DNA of 64,000 nucleotides, from assembly GCA_963971575.1 (NCBI GenBank), contig OZ020625.1, positions 22,470,992 through 22,534,991 on the forward strand, in the 5' to 3' direction. The notes beneath the pieces are model-generated. The model was not told the origin of the DNA and did no database searches. It was given only the letters and a program-made list of their open reading frames with translations. The translations under genes were made by a program, and so were the position numbers. Positions 51,442-63,162 of this stretch are shown here, piece by piece. Numbering within the stretch: position 1 is the stretch's first letter; the number at the start of each line of letters is the position of its first letter. The stretch comes from Liopterus haemorrhoidalis. Lineage: Eukaryota > Arthropoda > Insecta > Coleoptera > Dytiscidae.

Positions 51442-52255
51442 CAGTCTGTTCCAAACGCTTAAGCGGAGCTACAGTCTGTTCCAAACGGTTAGGCGGAACT
51501 AGATTTTGCAATCTAGTTACTTTCATCGTTTAAATCGTGCTTTTCGACCGTTTTATTTAAGCTTTGTAAATCATACTCACAATAAACATTTTTTGGTTAA
51601 GGTTAATATCATTTTAAGTTGTCATTTTATTTATATTTTGATTTTTTGTGTCATTCTTAATACAAATTTCCCAATTATTAATTTGTTTTTCATTAAAATA
51701 TATAAAAAATAATAATTTAATTTTGACATGTAATTCGTTTCCATGGTTTCATTGTTGGAATTTTAAATTGTGACATTCCAACGTGAAAAATGAAATAACC
51801 CAAGCGAGGTCCCTTCTCGTGACAACCTAAAAGAACGAAATTCCCATTTAGTTCCGCTTAACCGTTTGGAACAGACTGTAGATTTTGCAATCTAGTTACT
51901 TTCATCGTTTAAATCGTGCCTTTCGGCCGTTTTGTTTAAGCTTTGTAAATCATACTTACAATAAACATTTTTTGGTTAAGGTTAATATCATTTTAAAATG
52001 TCATTTTCTTTATATTTTGATTTTTTGTGTCATTCTTAATAAAAATTTCCCATTTATTTATTTTTTTGTCATTAAAGTATCTAAAAAAAATATTTAATTT
52101 TGACATGTCATTCGTTTCCATGGTTTCATTGTTGGAATTTTAAATTTTGACATCCCAACGTGAAAAATGAAATAACCCAAGCAAGGTCCCTTCTCGTGAC
52201 AACCTAAAAGAACTAAATTCCCATTTAGTTCCGCTTAACCGTTTGGAACAGACTG
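51442..52255. mobile_element. TA-target MITE, family A (copy 5), split by copy 6
   Basis: Its left terminal repeat (CAGTCTGTTCCAAACGCTTA) is at 51442-51471 and its body resumes at 51881. A second member of the same family (51472-51878) lies between, at a TA of the host MITE. Confidence 0.85.
51472..51878. mobile_element. TA-target MITE, family A (copy 6), inside copy 5
   Basis: This 407-bp copy is complete with both 30-bp ends and TA on both sides, and in the same orientation as its host copy. Confidence 0.9.
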
Positions 52256-52292
52256 TATATGTAATAAATCGCATTAAAATTCTATATCCTAC

Positions 52293-52578
52293 CTGATCCT
52301 GAGCAACTGGGATCAACCAAAATATATTCGACATCTGGCAAATCAGTATCAGTCAATGTCATGACATCCAGGTTAATCGCTTTAACGTTATCGGCTCCAG
52401 CAGTATCAAGTAATTTCTCCAAGGTATCAAACCTCCTCTTGTCGCGTTCCACAGCGTACACCTGTCCAGATGGCACCATTGCTGCTAGCTGTGTACATTT
52501 CATACCTGGCGCAGCACACATGTCCAGTACAGTGCTGCCGTCTGGTGGATTTAACAGAAACGGTGCTAGACAACTTGC
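52293..52578 (-). CDS. Nsun5: Nsun5 exon with SAM-binding motifs
   Basis: It encodes ASCLAPFLLNPPDGSTVLDM CAAPGMKCTQLA at its start, the S-adenosylmethionine-binding motif, then VYAVERDKRRF (acidic ribose-binding motif) and VDPSCSGSG, which carries one of the two catalytic-region Cys residues. The acceptor TTTTTGTAG ends at 52579 and the donor GTAGGA starts at 52292. The last base begins a Gly codon completed in the next exon. Confidence 0.95.
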
Positions 52579-52727
52579 CTACAAAAATAAAATCATTATT
52601 GCCATCAGTGTTGCCAAACGTAGCGATATTCGGCTGCCCGAGGCCAGGATTATTCAAGTATAAGGTTATCTCGTAACTTGTAGTGGTGGGGGTAAATAGA
52701 GAGGTTACACGTCATCCGTATGCTAAT

Positions 52728-53176
52728 CAGTGATGGGCGCGTAGAATACATGATGTAGATTAATGTAGATTTTACGCGTAAACATGTCAAGTAGAATATG
52801 ACTTTGTTTATGTGTCGAATGTAGAATGTAAACTGTACATGCGCAGCACGTTTAAATGTAATATTTGAAATAATAGAATGGTAATAGTTTAAATAGTTTA
52901 CTTTAATGTTCATGTTTATTTCAATTTTATGTAGTTCTAATTACATATATTGTTTCCAAAAATGTTATCTCACAAATCGTATGTTGTTATGGACAATATA
53001 AATTACTTGGTTTCTGTCTGTATGAACTACTAAAGTAAAATTAAAATTAAAAGTTAGTAGTTGTTTTATTCAGGAAGCTGTCAAAAATATTAAATTTGAG
53101 TTCTTTACTGCCTCTTCTGCTTAAAATTGGCGGTGTTTTATTTTTTTAAACGTTTACGCGTAGACGCCCATCTCTG
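52728..53176. mobile_element. hAT-like MITE (CAGTGATGGGCG ends)
   Basis: The ends CAGTGATGGGCGCGTAGAAT and, inward from the right, CAGAGATGGGCGTCTACGCG are flanked by ATGCTAAT (52720-52727, 53177-53184). TGTAGATT and ACGCGTA motifs recur near the ends. Non-coding. Confidence 0.85.
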
Positions 53177-53216
53177 ATGCTAATGGGACGTCAGTTTTTG
53201 TTTATCGTATATGTTA

Positions 53217-53398
53217 CAGTCTATTCCAAACGATTAGGTGGAACTAACCGGAATTCTCATTTTTGTAAGTTGTCATTAGCTATTTTTTTATATATTGAAG
53301 TTGGCTTTTCCTGAACAAAATGATCAAAAGCTTCAATCAATCGGTAAAAATAACTAGAATTGAAAACCTAGTTCCGCCTAAATCAAAGGAACAGACTT
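53217..53398. mobile_element. TA-target MITE, family B (complete copy)
   Basis: A 182-bp element with ends CAGTCTATTCCAAACGATTA and, inward from the right, AAGTCTGTTCCTTTGATTTA, flanked by TA. It serves as the reference for split copies elsewhere. Confidence 0.8.
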
Positions 53399-53801
53399 TA
53401 TATACAAGTGAAGTTTGATTTTTGGCTATAAATATAAAAATATCGTTTAATTTTTGATTTTCTACCTGTTTTATTTATTTATTTTTATTTATTTTTTCCT
53501 TTGAAAGGAATGTTTCTTTGTTCTAAATAAATTTTCTTATATTCATTTTTAATGTAAAGAGAATAATAAGTGAAATATTTCAATATTTTAGTTTTAGGGT
53601 GACCCCCCGTAACTTCCCTAATATTTATCAAACTGAAAAAATGCATAAAACAAATAAGATTTGTTTTCTTATAAAAATATAAACAATTTTTATTGTATAG
53701 TTCTTTCTGTTAAAATAGTTCTGTTTATAAAAGAAATATTTTAAGTTTTTTAGTATCAGTTTTAACCCAGAAACGCCCTCTAAGAAAGAAAATTTGGAGA
53801 T
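53399..53801. other. AT-rich sequence, no gene
   Basis: No gene or terminal repeat recognised. Confidence 0.4.
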
Positions 53802-53809
53802 ACCGTGCC

Positions 53810-54535
53810 TAGGGTTACCAACTCAGCCCAGCTCAAAAAGAGTACATTTCTTTAAAAAAAAAATCGTACCCATATTTTATATAGCAATTCCTACATACCT
53901 ACTAACTATCGTCTTATCATTTTCGTCAATAGTCATTTATATATTTAATAAATAATAAAATTGCTAAGATAAGAAATACGTGTATTTAAAAAATCAAAAT
54001 AAACAATATAAACAAAAATAAACTATATAAATATTACAAAACATATTATAGGACGAACAAAACGTAATTTAGTCACAAACGATCAGCAAAATCATAGATA
54101 TTTGGTTTTGCTTCTCACATCTTTTAACAAATTTTTATTGTCCACACAATATTTAAAAAATTGTTCACAATTAAAATTTTCAAATTTAAATTGCATTATC
54201 AGTAAGTTTTTTACTGATTCTGGCAAGAGTCTGTTTCTTTCGGCAGTCCAAATACTCTTCATCATGCTGAAAATCATTTCCGCATTTGCGTTGTGCGCTG
54301 GAATCGCGAAAAAAAAATTAACATATCTTTCGGAATTCTGAAGATGTTGTTTGATTTCTTTCTTCAAAATAATTAATCCATTTTGAATCAGCTGACAATT
54401 TTGAAAATTCTTTATTTCTTCAATTTTTTTAAAAAAGAGTACTTTTATTGAATTTTTAGAAAAAGTAAGAGTACATAATTTTATTTGCTCAAAAAGAGTA
54501 CATGTACTCTTTAAAGAGTACGGTTGGTCACCCTA
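53810..54535 (-). mobile_element. hAT element (TAGGGTTACCAAC ends)
   Basis: The ends TAGGGTTACCAACTCAGCCC and, inward from the right, TAGGGTGACCAACC are flanked by ACCGTGCC (53802-53809, 54536-54543). AAAAAGAGTAC units recur near both ends. It carries a transposase remnant. Confidence 0.9.
54092..54367 (-). pseudogene. hAT transposase dimerisation-domain relic
   Basis: The 91-codon frame contains NFFFAIPAHNANAEMIFSMM KSIWTAERNRL, the hAT C-terminal dimerisation block, and ends DVRSKTKYL. The rest of the transposase is absent. Confidence 0.75.
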
Positions 54536-54543
54536 ACCGTGCC

Positions 54544-55284
54544 TATATTTGAATCCTGGCTCTACACTATTCTACCAAATTTCGTTAAAATACGTCCAGT
54601 CGTTTTTAAAAACAGATATAACCTCCAATTTTAGTAATTACTATATTAGTATAGCAATTTGTTTCTCTATTTTTATTTAAATATACCTAAAATTATATTG
54701 TGTTCGATTTTATTGTTATTTATTAACTAATATAAATACCCATCACCTTAAATTTTATATAAATCAGTATAAACTTAGGTTTTTATTTACAGTTTGATCA
54801 GTAGAACTGTCTTGAAATAAATAACTATTATGAATATAGTCAATAAAAATATTTAAAAACATGCAACATCTATATTAATTTTATATGCTAGTTTGAACTA
54901 AGCATGACGTATTCCCTCTCACGCTCTGATTGGTCAGAAGTTACGAGACAACCTTTACTTTAATAATCTTGACCCGAGGCGACGTTTTGAACAAAAAGCG
55001 ACGTAGCGGCGAAAACAACATAGTCCAAAAAGTAGGGACTTTTTTACTATGTTCGGTTGAAATAATTGAACTAAATTTAAAATAAGGCATTTAACTACTT
55101 TAAATTCAAGACAGTAGAACATAATTCTCACAACGTTGAAGTTACATATATAAAACTATAATATAATTTGCAATTAATTATTAGGCGATGGGAAATAAAG
55201 AATTCTCCAGCAGTGCCATCTATTGGTAAGTTGCGCCAGAGTAAAAAATTTCCCAGCGTTGAAGATATATATATAAAACAGTTA
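54544..55284. other. AT-rich sequence, no gene
   Basis: Apart from a (TA)-rich stretch near 55266 I recognise nothing. Confidence 0.4.
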
Positions 55285-55288
55285 TTAA

Positions 55289-56887
55289 CCGTTAACCGAC
55301 TATATGAATTTTGTCAGCCATCAGTTGTCTCGCCATCAGCTTGTAGTAAAACCGTTATATTTTTTGATTTGATATAAAAAAAACTCGAAAATAAAAGATA
55401 TAGATAGTGCATAAAGTATATCTACTATAATTTAAATTATTTATTAACACAATTTTTACATATCAAATTTGAATGATCATTACAAACATTTTTCTTACAA
55501 TATGCGCAATGTTGAAAAATTTGTCTTTTCGATTCACATAAATGGCATTGCGCTCGGTGTTTCTTTTTTGGTTGTGAGTTTGATGTCGAAGGTTCGTCCA
55601 GACCACATAACGTAGAAATATTCTTCTTCAAAGATTTACTCCGTATGTTTGAGAGACGTCGCTGAATTTGATCCATGAATAATTCTTCACTCAATTCTTC
55701 GAGGTAGATATTCCGTCTATCGTTTTTTCCATGTTCCATTGTTTATAAATATTTGTATGGATTATATATCCTGCCAATCCAGCTATATCCAATAAATTCA
55801 TAAAAAAAAAGCCATAGGCCATCTAGTACACTTTCTTTTACAGGTATACGATCGTAACATCTTATCCATTAGATCAGTTCTGCCTTTAGATTTGTTATCT
55901 ATTATTATTTCAGGTTTTTGTTTATTTTCTGTCAAAGCATCATCGTGAAGCATAGAAGATAGTAATATAACAGCTCTACCATTTTTTGGCACATAGGAGA
56001 CTAATGTGAGTGCTTTGGTAAACCCAAAAATTGAAGAAAATTCTTCCCGGGAACGATTTGCCTGAAAATTATTTGGAATATATTGCTTATTTTTTCGAAG
56101 TGTTCCTAACAATGTGAGTCCAGAACTTTTAAGATTCAAAGCCAATTGTTTTGTAGTAAAAAAATTATCGCACGTCACATTTCGATTGGTGTGATAATAT
56201 GATGTACTCAACTTTTCAACAAGCTTTTCTCAGAGATTTGTCGCTCGTTCGTTACCCTCTTTACCTAAATAAGGAACTCCGCCTAGAGGATATCCATTTT
56301 CTGAATCATTGACCCAAAATATTTTCATACCATATTTTTCTGGTTTTGATGGCATATATTGTTTGAATGGACATTTCCCATCGTAACCAACTAATTGTTC
56401 ATCTACAGTTATATTAGAACCTGGCATATAATATTTTCCGAGATTTTTATTTAGACCCTCCCAAACGTCTCTTATACAAGCCAGTTTATCAGTTGCTCGT
56501 CTCTGTGGTCTGGAATTTTTATTATCGAATCTCATAAAACGTATTATCTCTTTGAATCTGTATTTTGACAAGTAGCTCGAAATATTGGAGGTCCATTTAT
56601 TACTCCACAAACGATCAACGCTTACATCTGAGGATTTTAAATGTCCAGCAGTTAGAACGCCGCCAGCGCCGCTAAGGCGCCATGTAGACGGAAGGCGTAG
56701 TTTTTAACAAAATATAAAATTTATAATGTTATAGTGAACATTAAGCGAATTTTATAATGAATTCTATATTACAACATTTCATCGGAAGGGTACTAAAAAG
56801 GATTTTCTTAAATATTGAAAATAAGGAGTTAAAATTATTAGTTTAATTACCATAGCGCCTCTCAGGCGTCATATAAGCGGTTAACGG
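55289..56887 (-). mobile_element. piggyBac element, N-terminus deleted
   Basis: The ends CCGTTAACCGACTATATGA and, inward from the right, CCGTTAACCGCTTATATGAC are flanked by TTAA on both sides. At 1.6 kb it is shorter than autonomous piggyBac. It carries a broken transposase. Confidence 0.85.
55437..56610 (-). pseudogene. piggyBac transposase, broken into three frames
   Basis: Frame 56610-56230 holds YRFKEIIRFMRFDNKNSRPQ and NITVDEQLVGYDGKCPFKQY, with the first catalytic Asp. Frame 56211-55798 holds NVTCDNFFTTKQLA (second Asp) and GRTDLMDKMLRSYTCKRKCT (third Asp). Frame 55739-55437 holds the Cys-rich C-terminal finger: CHLCESKRQIFQHCAYCKKN then VCNDHSNLICKNC. The first 200 or so codons are missing. 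All three catalytic Asp are still present, but a stop at 56228 and further breaks near 55790 inactivate it. Confidence 0.9.
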
Positions 56888-56896
56888 TTAATTTTA

Positions 56897-57938
56897 GAGT
56901 ACGTTCAGGATAACTTACGTCATCAATGCTGCGCGAGAAAACAGCTGATTACATAGACGTACATAAGGGTTTCTGCCTTGTCAATTGTTGTGAATACCAA
57001 ACAAACATAATCATGTATTTGAAATTAATTTTTGTTCTCGTTTTAATACACGGCATACCTGAAAACGTACGAGAAATAAATAATAATATATTTTTGTGTA
57101 TAAATGTATCAATTTCACCCTGTAAATGCAAATTATATATAAAGCCCGTATGTAACAGTTTTTAATTATTGTAACTGAAGTAAAAGTGAAAAAAAGGAAA
57201 TGTATGTGGATATATAGGTCACATTATAAAAAGAGAATAAAATAAGATCACCACACAAACATTTGATTGAAACCCGCAACCCAGAAAATGAGCAGTCGTA
57301 GCATAACAATCTACTAATTTTTAAAAATTAAGTATAGTGTACAAATTAAGCGAACAAAGAAGTGAAATTTTGGAATAAAGTTAAAACACTTCCCCAGAAT
57401 AGGGTTGGTTGGAGCCCTCTGTACCCATGCAGTAGAACGAACATTATATATGTAACAGGTTATATATTGATAAATTCAATTTTAATAATTTTATGTATAT
57501 AAACTGAGACATTTATAATCATTTTTCATAAATTTAGCGACATTGTTTATGATTTCTCTCGCTTGGCTCCGAATTGGCATACCTTGGAAGCCCAATCTTT
57601 TTTTTGGCGTCATTTTCACAAATAACAATAATAATAACACACAAATATAACAAAAAAAAAATAAACAACAAAATTTAACAAAGAAATCAAAACAAAATTT
57701 AACAAAGAAATCAAACAACAAAATTTAACAAAAAATAAACAACAAAATTTAAAAAAGAAAACAAAAACGGAATTAAGCAATCAAAATCGAAATGTACGCG
57801 TAGTCAAGAACAGATCAAAGTAAGTGACGCCACTGAAATGTATAAAACCAGCTGTCGGTAATGACATGGACGAAATTTGGATTCTGCGCAACCCAGTCGG
57901 TAATATAGACCTGGCATGAAGTTATCCTGAACGTACTC
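56897..57938 (-). mobile_element. TA-target element, family D (long copy)
   Basis: The ends GAGTACGTTCAGGATAACTT are inverted at both sides next to TA. Inner sequences (GACGAAATTTGGATTCTGCG, CAGTGGCGTCACTTACTTTG) are shared with 46975-47341. A transposase start remains at 57613. Confidence 0.8.
57491..57613 (-). pseudogene. N-terminal transposase fragment of family D
   Basis: MTPKKRLGFQGMPIRSQARE then IINNVAKFMKN resembles the first helix-turn-helix of insect Tc1/IS630-type transposases (SQ-RE-I-NV-FM). It ends after about 40 codons. Confidence 0.55.
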
Positions 57939-57950
57939 TAATTAACGTTA

Positions 57951-58552
57951 TACCCTTTTCACACTAGATCTTTAAGATGATTGAACTTAAAGTTCACCGA
58001 TGTTTAAGATCGGTATGCTTTCACACTTGATGTTTAAATCTCTGGTGCTGTCATCAGCTACAGTAATTGTTTCCTTAAGTTACCGTCATGAAATTACCAG
58101 TTTTGAACTGTCTGCGCAGACGCACATTTTGAATTATTATAAACAATTAAGAATATTTCATTACATTCTACAATAAAGGCACTACAATAAAGAATATATT
58201 ACACCTGTATTAACATGTAAGTCGATACATTTTATCTCAATTATTGTAGCTCTGTATTTTATTAAACACATTATTAAAATAAATAATTTTATTATAACAA
58301 TAAGTATAAACTTCTTATAACGTCGATATAATACAGTATTCTTGTTTATGATAATATAAAATGTTGACAGCACAAATTCAAGGAGTATTTTTTTATAATA
58401 GAAATTAAGTTGGCAATGCGTACGAAGTTTAAGACGCAGACCTCTGTCTTAAACATCGGTCGTGTTTAGACGAGGCCGTACGGTTTCACATTAGCGTTTA
58501 AAGATACATTCACGTAAACATCCGATCTTAAAGATCTAGTGTGAAAAGGGTA
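57951..58552. mobile_element. PIF/Harbinger-like MITE (TTA target)
   Basis: TACCCTTTTCACACTAGATC at left recurs inverted at right, flanked by TTA (57948-57950, 58553-58555). GATGTTTAAGATCGGTATG-like sequence and its inverse lie further in. 602 bp, non-coding. It ends about 85 bases from an Nsun5 exon. Confidence 0.75.
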
Positions 58553-58638
58553 TTAGGCACGGAGAAAAAACAATTATTCAACACTGCCATCTGTTGACAA
58601 TTTTCACAACCATAAGTTTTTATATATAAGATTCATAC

Positions 58639-58901
58639 CTTGTCCTGTAAAACAATGCTTCCATTCTTGTACAACTTATGGTCATAGAATTGTGCACCAG
58701 GTGGAAAAAGTAGGAGTTCTTTGACGAGAATATCAACCATGAATTGGTCTTCACTGAGCGAAGCGCTTGTAGCCAGAAATGCAGCATAATCAGATCCATC
58801 CCCACAACGTACCAGGGACCAGCCATCGTTACGAAAAAAATCCACAGCATGAGGCACTTCCAGTTTCAGGGTGTTTATACGGACATATTTTGGTTTTATG
58901 A
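58639..58901 (-). CDS. Nsun5: Nsun5 exon, RNA-binding part
   Basis: It encodes VIKPKYVRINTLKLEVPHAV to GSIVLQDK. PKYVRINTLK and the final LYKNGSIVLQDK are conserved NSUN5 blocks before the catalytic core. The acceptor TGTTACAG ends at 58902 and the donor GTATGA starts at 58638. The exon junctions keep the frame on both sides. Confidence 0.95.
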
Positions 58902-59369
58902 CTGTAACAACATAAAATTTAACATAAAATGTATTCTCTATAACGACTGGAAAATAGAATATTTTTATTTACAAGTGTTCAAAGTGCCTTCCATTTTGAT
59001 ATATATATTTTTGCATCGTTATTCTTGAGCTATCTGTAGCTCGGAGCACAATAAAAATTAAAATAATGAAAAATATTTCAATTTCAAATACAGGTAAAAT
59101 TCGATATACGCCGGTTCGATATACGCCAATTCACTTTTACGCCTGCGCTGAATTAACTATCGTACGCCTGGGATTTCCCGATCTGATCGCGAAAGTATCG
59201 CGACAACTGGACTGGACGGCGCTCCAGTATCATTGCGTATAAGTATCCTTCTACACATCTGGCGTATATAGGGTAATCGGCGAATCAGTGCAGTTGCGTC
59301 ACTGGAAACGGCATTTGTTTTTGTGACGTCAGGTTAGTACGTCTACATAGCATCCATTTAACGAATGCA
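58902..59369. other. Intron with a possible Tigger-type end
   Basis: At about 59091, CAGGTAAAATTCGATATACG followed by GGTTCGATATACGCC looks like a pogo/Tigger terminus beside TA. No partner was found; no gene. Confidence 0.45.
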
Positions 59370-60141
59370 ATAGGGGAAACTTCCTAAGCGCCCTGACATC
59401 TGGTGGCAATTTGTGAAAGATACGAAAGCCACATTGTTTTGTTTTGTTCAATGGAGAAATACGTGTTTTTTTGTTGTTTGTGTTTTATTTTTGTGTATCA
59501 TGGAAAAAATAACAATCAATTTTGTTGTGTGCCGCATTGTAAATCGTGAATAATGAAGAATCCTTCTTGAACATTCCATAATTTACCTAAATCGAAAAAA
59601 ATATCAATTGAAACGACGTTTGGAGGCAGAGAGAAAGTGGATCGTAGGTTTTTATGGACTCAAAAACTAAAATGGGCAAAAATCCAAGCCCATGCAGGCA
59701 TGTTTGCCCGCTGCATTTTATGGAAAGTGATTTTTTACGTCCAAAAAGACTGAAAAAAAGCATTTATCACACCCAAAATTTGCCTAAATCATCAGTTGAT
59801 ATATTAAAAGGCCCTCCTACTTTTTCAGGCATATATATTAATTTTTACTAATATATTTACCATATTTTAGTTGTTATTATATTGACAGACAGTCAAAAAG
59901 AATTAAAAATACAATGAAAAACTAAATATATCCTTGAAATTTCTTTAGAATAGTATATTATTACATATCTTGTAAATCGTAGATTACCTTTAAATTAAAA
60001 AAAAGCTCGGAAAACAGGAAAAATACAACTTATGTTCATTTTCACCATGTAAACAAATACACGAATAACAGTTTAATGTGGCTTTTGAGTGTTCCAGCTT
60101 TGCCGCATACGGCGCTGCGATCTTAAAAAGTTTCCCCTATA
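59370..60141 (+). mobile_element. THAP-family TIR element (copy 4, most complete)
   Basis: The left end ATAGGGGAAACTTCCTAAGC and the right end reading inward ATAGGGGAAACTTTTTAAGA share the first 12 bases, then diverge (left: GCCCTGACATCTGGTGGC; right: TCGCAGCGCCGTATGCGG). It carries a decayed THAP-type zinc finger. The class may be P element or Kolobok, both of which use THAP domains; the target duplication is not visible. Confidence 0.65.
59510..59800 (+). pseudogene. THAP-type zinc-finger relic
   Basis: In shifting frames: NNNQFCCVPHCKS, then HNLPK, RKWIVGFYGL, and CPLHFMESDFLRPKRLKKSI. CxxC spacing, the LPK segment, the Trp and the C-x2-H end (CPLHF) follow the THAP (C2CH) DNA-binding domain. 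Several stops and shifts show it is dead. Confidence 0.65.
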
Positions 60142-60815
60142 TTCGTACGCTGTCACTTGTATCGACATGAAATGAAAATATAAGAATAAGAACAGAATAG
60201 AAACAAATCAACTATTCTAATAGGCAAAATAGTTCTAAAACGGGATGATGTGATCCAAAAATATGATCAAAAAAAAAAAAAAGTAATACATTGAATTTAA
60301 CCTATTAAAAAGCTATGCACTACAGACAATATCAAATGGAAATTGATAAGATAATTGATAAGAAAATATATAACTAAACACAAAACTGCTAAATAAACAA
60401 CAAACTATATAAAAAAGGTTTTTAGAAATTACAATAAGTTAGATATATGTGAACACAAGTATCAAAACACATCAGACCGTATTATAAAATGTCAAATGTA
60501 AACATTGTTTTATTTAGCGATACCAACACAAATGTCCCTATATTAAATAAACACTTTTAAAATTTGTAAATCTTCAAAATGACTATCGAACACAAACTAA
60601 ATATGACTTGAAAAGATATATTTTAGTAAAATAAAAGAGTAAAGAGCAATATTAGTCTATATTCACCTGCAAAAAAAAATCGATTTAGTTATTTTTTCGC
60701 CACTAAGTCTGTCATTGCAGTTATGACGCAAAATGATCAACTGTGTTGATAGTACGACTGACCTATATCTAGTTTAGTTATTCGTAATTAAATTAGTTTA
60801 TTTGTTTCTATAAAG
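60142..60815. other. AT-rich intronic sequence
   Basis: No gene, terminal repeat or tandem array recognised. Confidence 0.4.
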
Positions 60816-60817
60816 TA

Positions 60818-61775
60818 CAGGTGGGCCTCGTTTTACGCCGGTGTTACGTACCGGCGCAAAATAAAGCGGCGCAAATCAAAGCAAAGAATGTTCATTCCAG
60901 AGACGGATTAACATTCTATTCGAATTAATATTTTTGTTTTTTTTTTTTTAATTATTTTTGTTTTTTCTTTATTTATTACTTATATATACAGAAAATTATA
61001 ATATTATTACAGAACATACAATACAATGCAACAATACGATAAAAATAAACAAAAATTAAAACAGAAATCAAAATTATAATCAAAAATAAAAGCAAAACCT
61101 TTGAAAGAATATTAAAAATTTATTTTTCTTTATTTTTTCTTTCACGCAGAAGGCTTATGTAAGGTTCCATAGATGTTTTGATATTTTTTATTATAGTTGA
61201 ACTGCGTTCGCAATCATGATCTGTCTTACAAATGTCTTAATTTTTTAATTTTATCTGCATTTTTCAATATTGTAGTCACCGTTGATGGAGGTAAGTTTAG
61301 GCATCAACAAATCTTCGGACGAGTTTCACCATTCTCTATTCTTTTAATAACTTCAATTTTTGTCTCAATCGAAATAGACCTACGTTGTTTTCTATCGTGT
61401 TTTGTAGATATATCTTCCATTGGTATTAATGAAAATTATAATTATTACTCAATAATTTTAAATTAAATTTTAAAGGCAAGTTAATAAAATTAATATAGAA
61501 AAATTAAAAATTATTAAGTTTATATTATATTAAATATTAGATTTAGATTTATTTAAATTTAAATATGTACATATCATAAAGCAGACACTCTTAAGCGAGT
61601 TAAATTTATTTTACAACTGAATACGTCTCAGTAGTGCGATTACTGCGACTGCGTAAACCACGAGACATCCCCGCTTCGACCATTGAATCGTCGACACCCG
61701 ACTCCGACGTTCAACTGTTTCAAAGCGGCGTTATTTTAAGGTCGCTGCCAACCGGCGTAAAATAAGGCCCACCTG
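60818..61775 (-). mobile_element. Tigger-type element, internally deleted
   Basis: CAGGTGGGCCTCGTTTTACG at left is matched inverted at right (inward CAGGTGGGCCTTATTTTACG), with TA on both sides. CAGG starts and TA targets fit pogo/Tigger. It has a transposase N-terminal remnant on the minus strand. Confidence 0.85.
61150..61420 (-). pseudogene. Tigger transposase N-terminal relic (CENP-B-type HTH)
   Basis: From ATG 61420 the minus strand reads MEDISTKHDRKQRRSISIET KIEVIKRIENGETRPKIC, a stop, then LNLPPSTVTTILKNADKIKK. This is the Psq/CENP-B helix-turn-helix of Tigger transposases. One in-frame stop splits it and the rest is deleted. Confidence 0.8.
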
Positions 61776-62096
61776 TACGTGTTTTTTGCAACTAAACATA
61801 CAAAAGGGTACAGTAAAACAAATACCATGTCTGAGAAGAGAAGAAAGGGAAATGCGAACACCGCTATTTTGGACGTTTGCCCTTGCTGATAGTACTAGGC
61901 TAGAATAATACAATATAATGCAGGGACGTAGCCAGGGGGCATAGGGGGCATTTGCCCTCCCAGAATTGTTTAAATCCTGGTTAGTTTACCTTATATAAAA
62001 TATAATTTAGGTTGTTAGAAGTTTTCTTCACGAGGTGAAGAAAATTTATAAATTTACCGGACTTTTATTATTTAATATACTACAAAAGACCTAGAA

Positions 62097-63162
62097 CAGG
62101 GGTCGGCAACATGCGGCTCTTTTAGAAAATTTTGTGGCTCTTTGAAAATTGGCTGGTTTTTATTTTAATATAATCTATTTTCTAATTTTCAACTTTCTGC
62201 CTGTACTATATAGGTTTTATATTTTTCAGAATTTTTTACGGTGCAATTCGCGCCCGGTAATTCCCCGAGTTACTGCATATTCCCTTTTAGAAGAAGTTAT
62301 TTGTTTCGAAAAAAAGTTATCTGTATTTGTGAATGATTTATGTGCAAAAACATTTTTACATTTTATTAATTTACAAAAACATGTTATTAATGTAATTTTT
62401 TTTTGCACAAACTATTGTTAACATGAACGAAGCTTTTCGAAATAGATTTAAAGAGTTTAGAAAATATAAAGCTACACTAGATTTTTTGACAAAATCAATT
62501 GAAGTAGATATGTAGCAATTACATTTATCACCTTCAATTAGTGGATTTGAAATCCAAAGGTTTATGGAATTATATATTCTTAAAACTTAATTCTGAACTG
62601 GAAAATTTAGAAAGAAAAAAGTGAATTTTATCTTCCCAGCATAAGTGGACCGAAAGTTGCAATCTTCAAAATGTAGATAAAGTTCTTTTCGAAGCTTGGA
62701 ACCGTCTTCCAGAATCGTTCAATCTTTTAAAAAATTATGCTTTTGGGCTAGTGACAATTTTCGGATCCACATATTACTGTAAGCAAATCTTTTCACATAT
62801 GAAATTAATAAAGAGTCAGTTAAGAAGTAATCTTACTGACCTGAAACTAGAGTGCTGCCTTAAGTTAAAGATTACTGAATATTCACCAAATATTGAAGTC
62901 TTATAGAACACTATACAGGAGCAATCGTCCCATTAAAAAAATATTATATTGTAATATACTGGCAACTACAATAGGTATCACAAAATAAATGTATAATTAA
63001 ATATTAATTTATTGTAATACTTGATTATTTTAAAACAAATAAACAATTTTTACGTTTTTTTCTTAAATATAGCATATATTTTTTAGCGGCTCTTCCATGT
63101 TATTGTGTTTTTTTTTTCAATATAGATTTGGCTCTTTGTCACTGAAAGGTTGCCGACCCCTG
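62097..63162 (+). mobile_element. hAT element (CAGGGGTCGGCAAC family, copy 2)
   Basis: The ends CAGGGGTCGGCAACATGCGG and, inward from the right, CAGGGGTCGGCAACCTTTCA are flanked by ACCTAGAA (62089-62096, 63163-63170). It contains a hAT transposase relic. Confidence 0.9.
62422..62905 (+). pseudogene. hAT transposase C-terminal relic
   Basis: Frames read NEAFRNRFKEFRKYKATLDF and later FGLVTIFGSTYYCKQIFSHM then KLIKSQLRSNLTDLKLECCL. The last part is the hAT dimerisation block of GTF2IRD2-like transposases. Stops interrupt it. Confidence 0.75.

Noticed and set aside
61197..61466. An 89-codon plus-strand frame
   Set aside because: The real similarity is on the minus strand, where a Tigger transposase N-terminus is readable.
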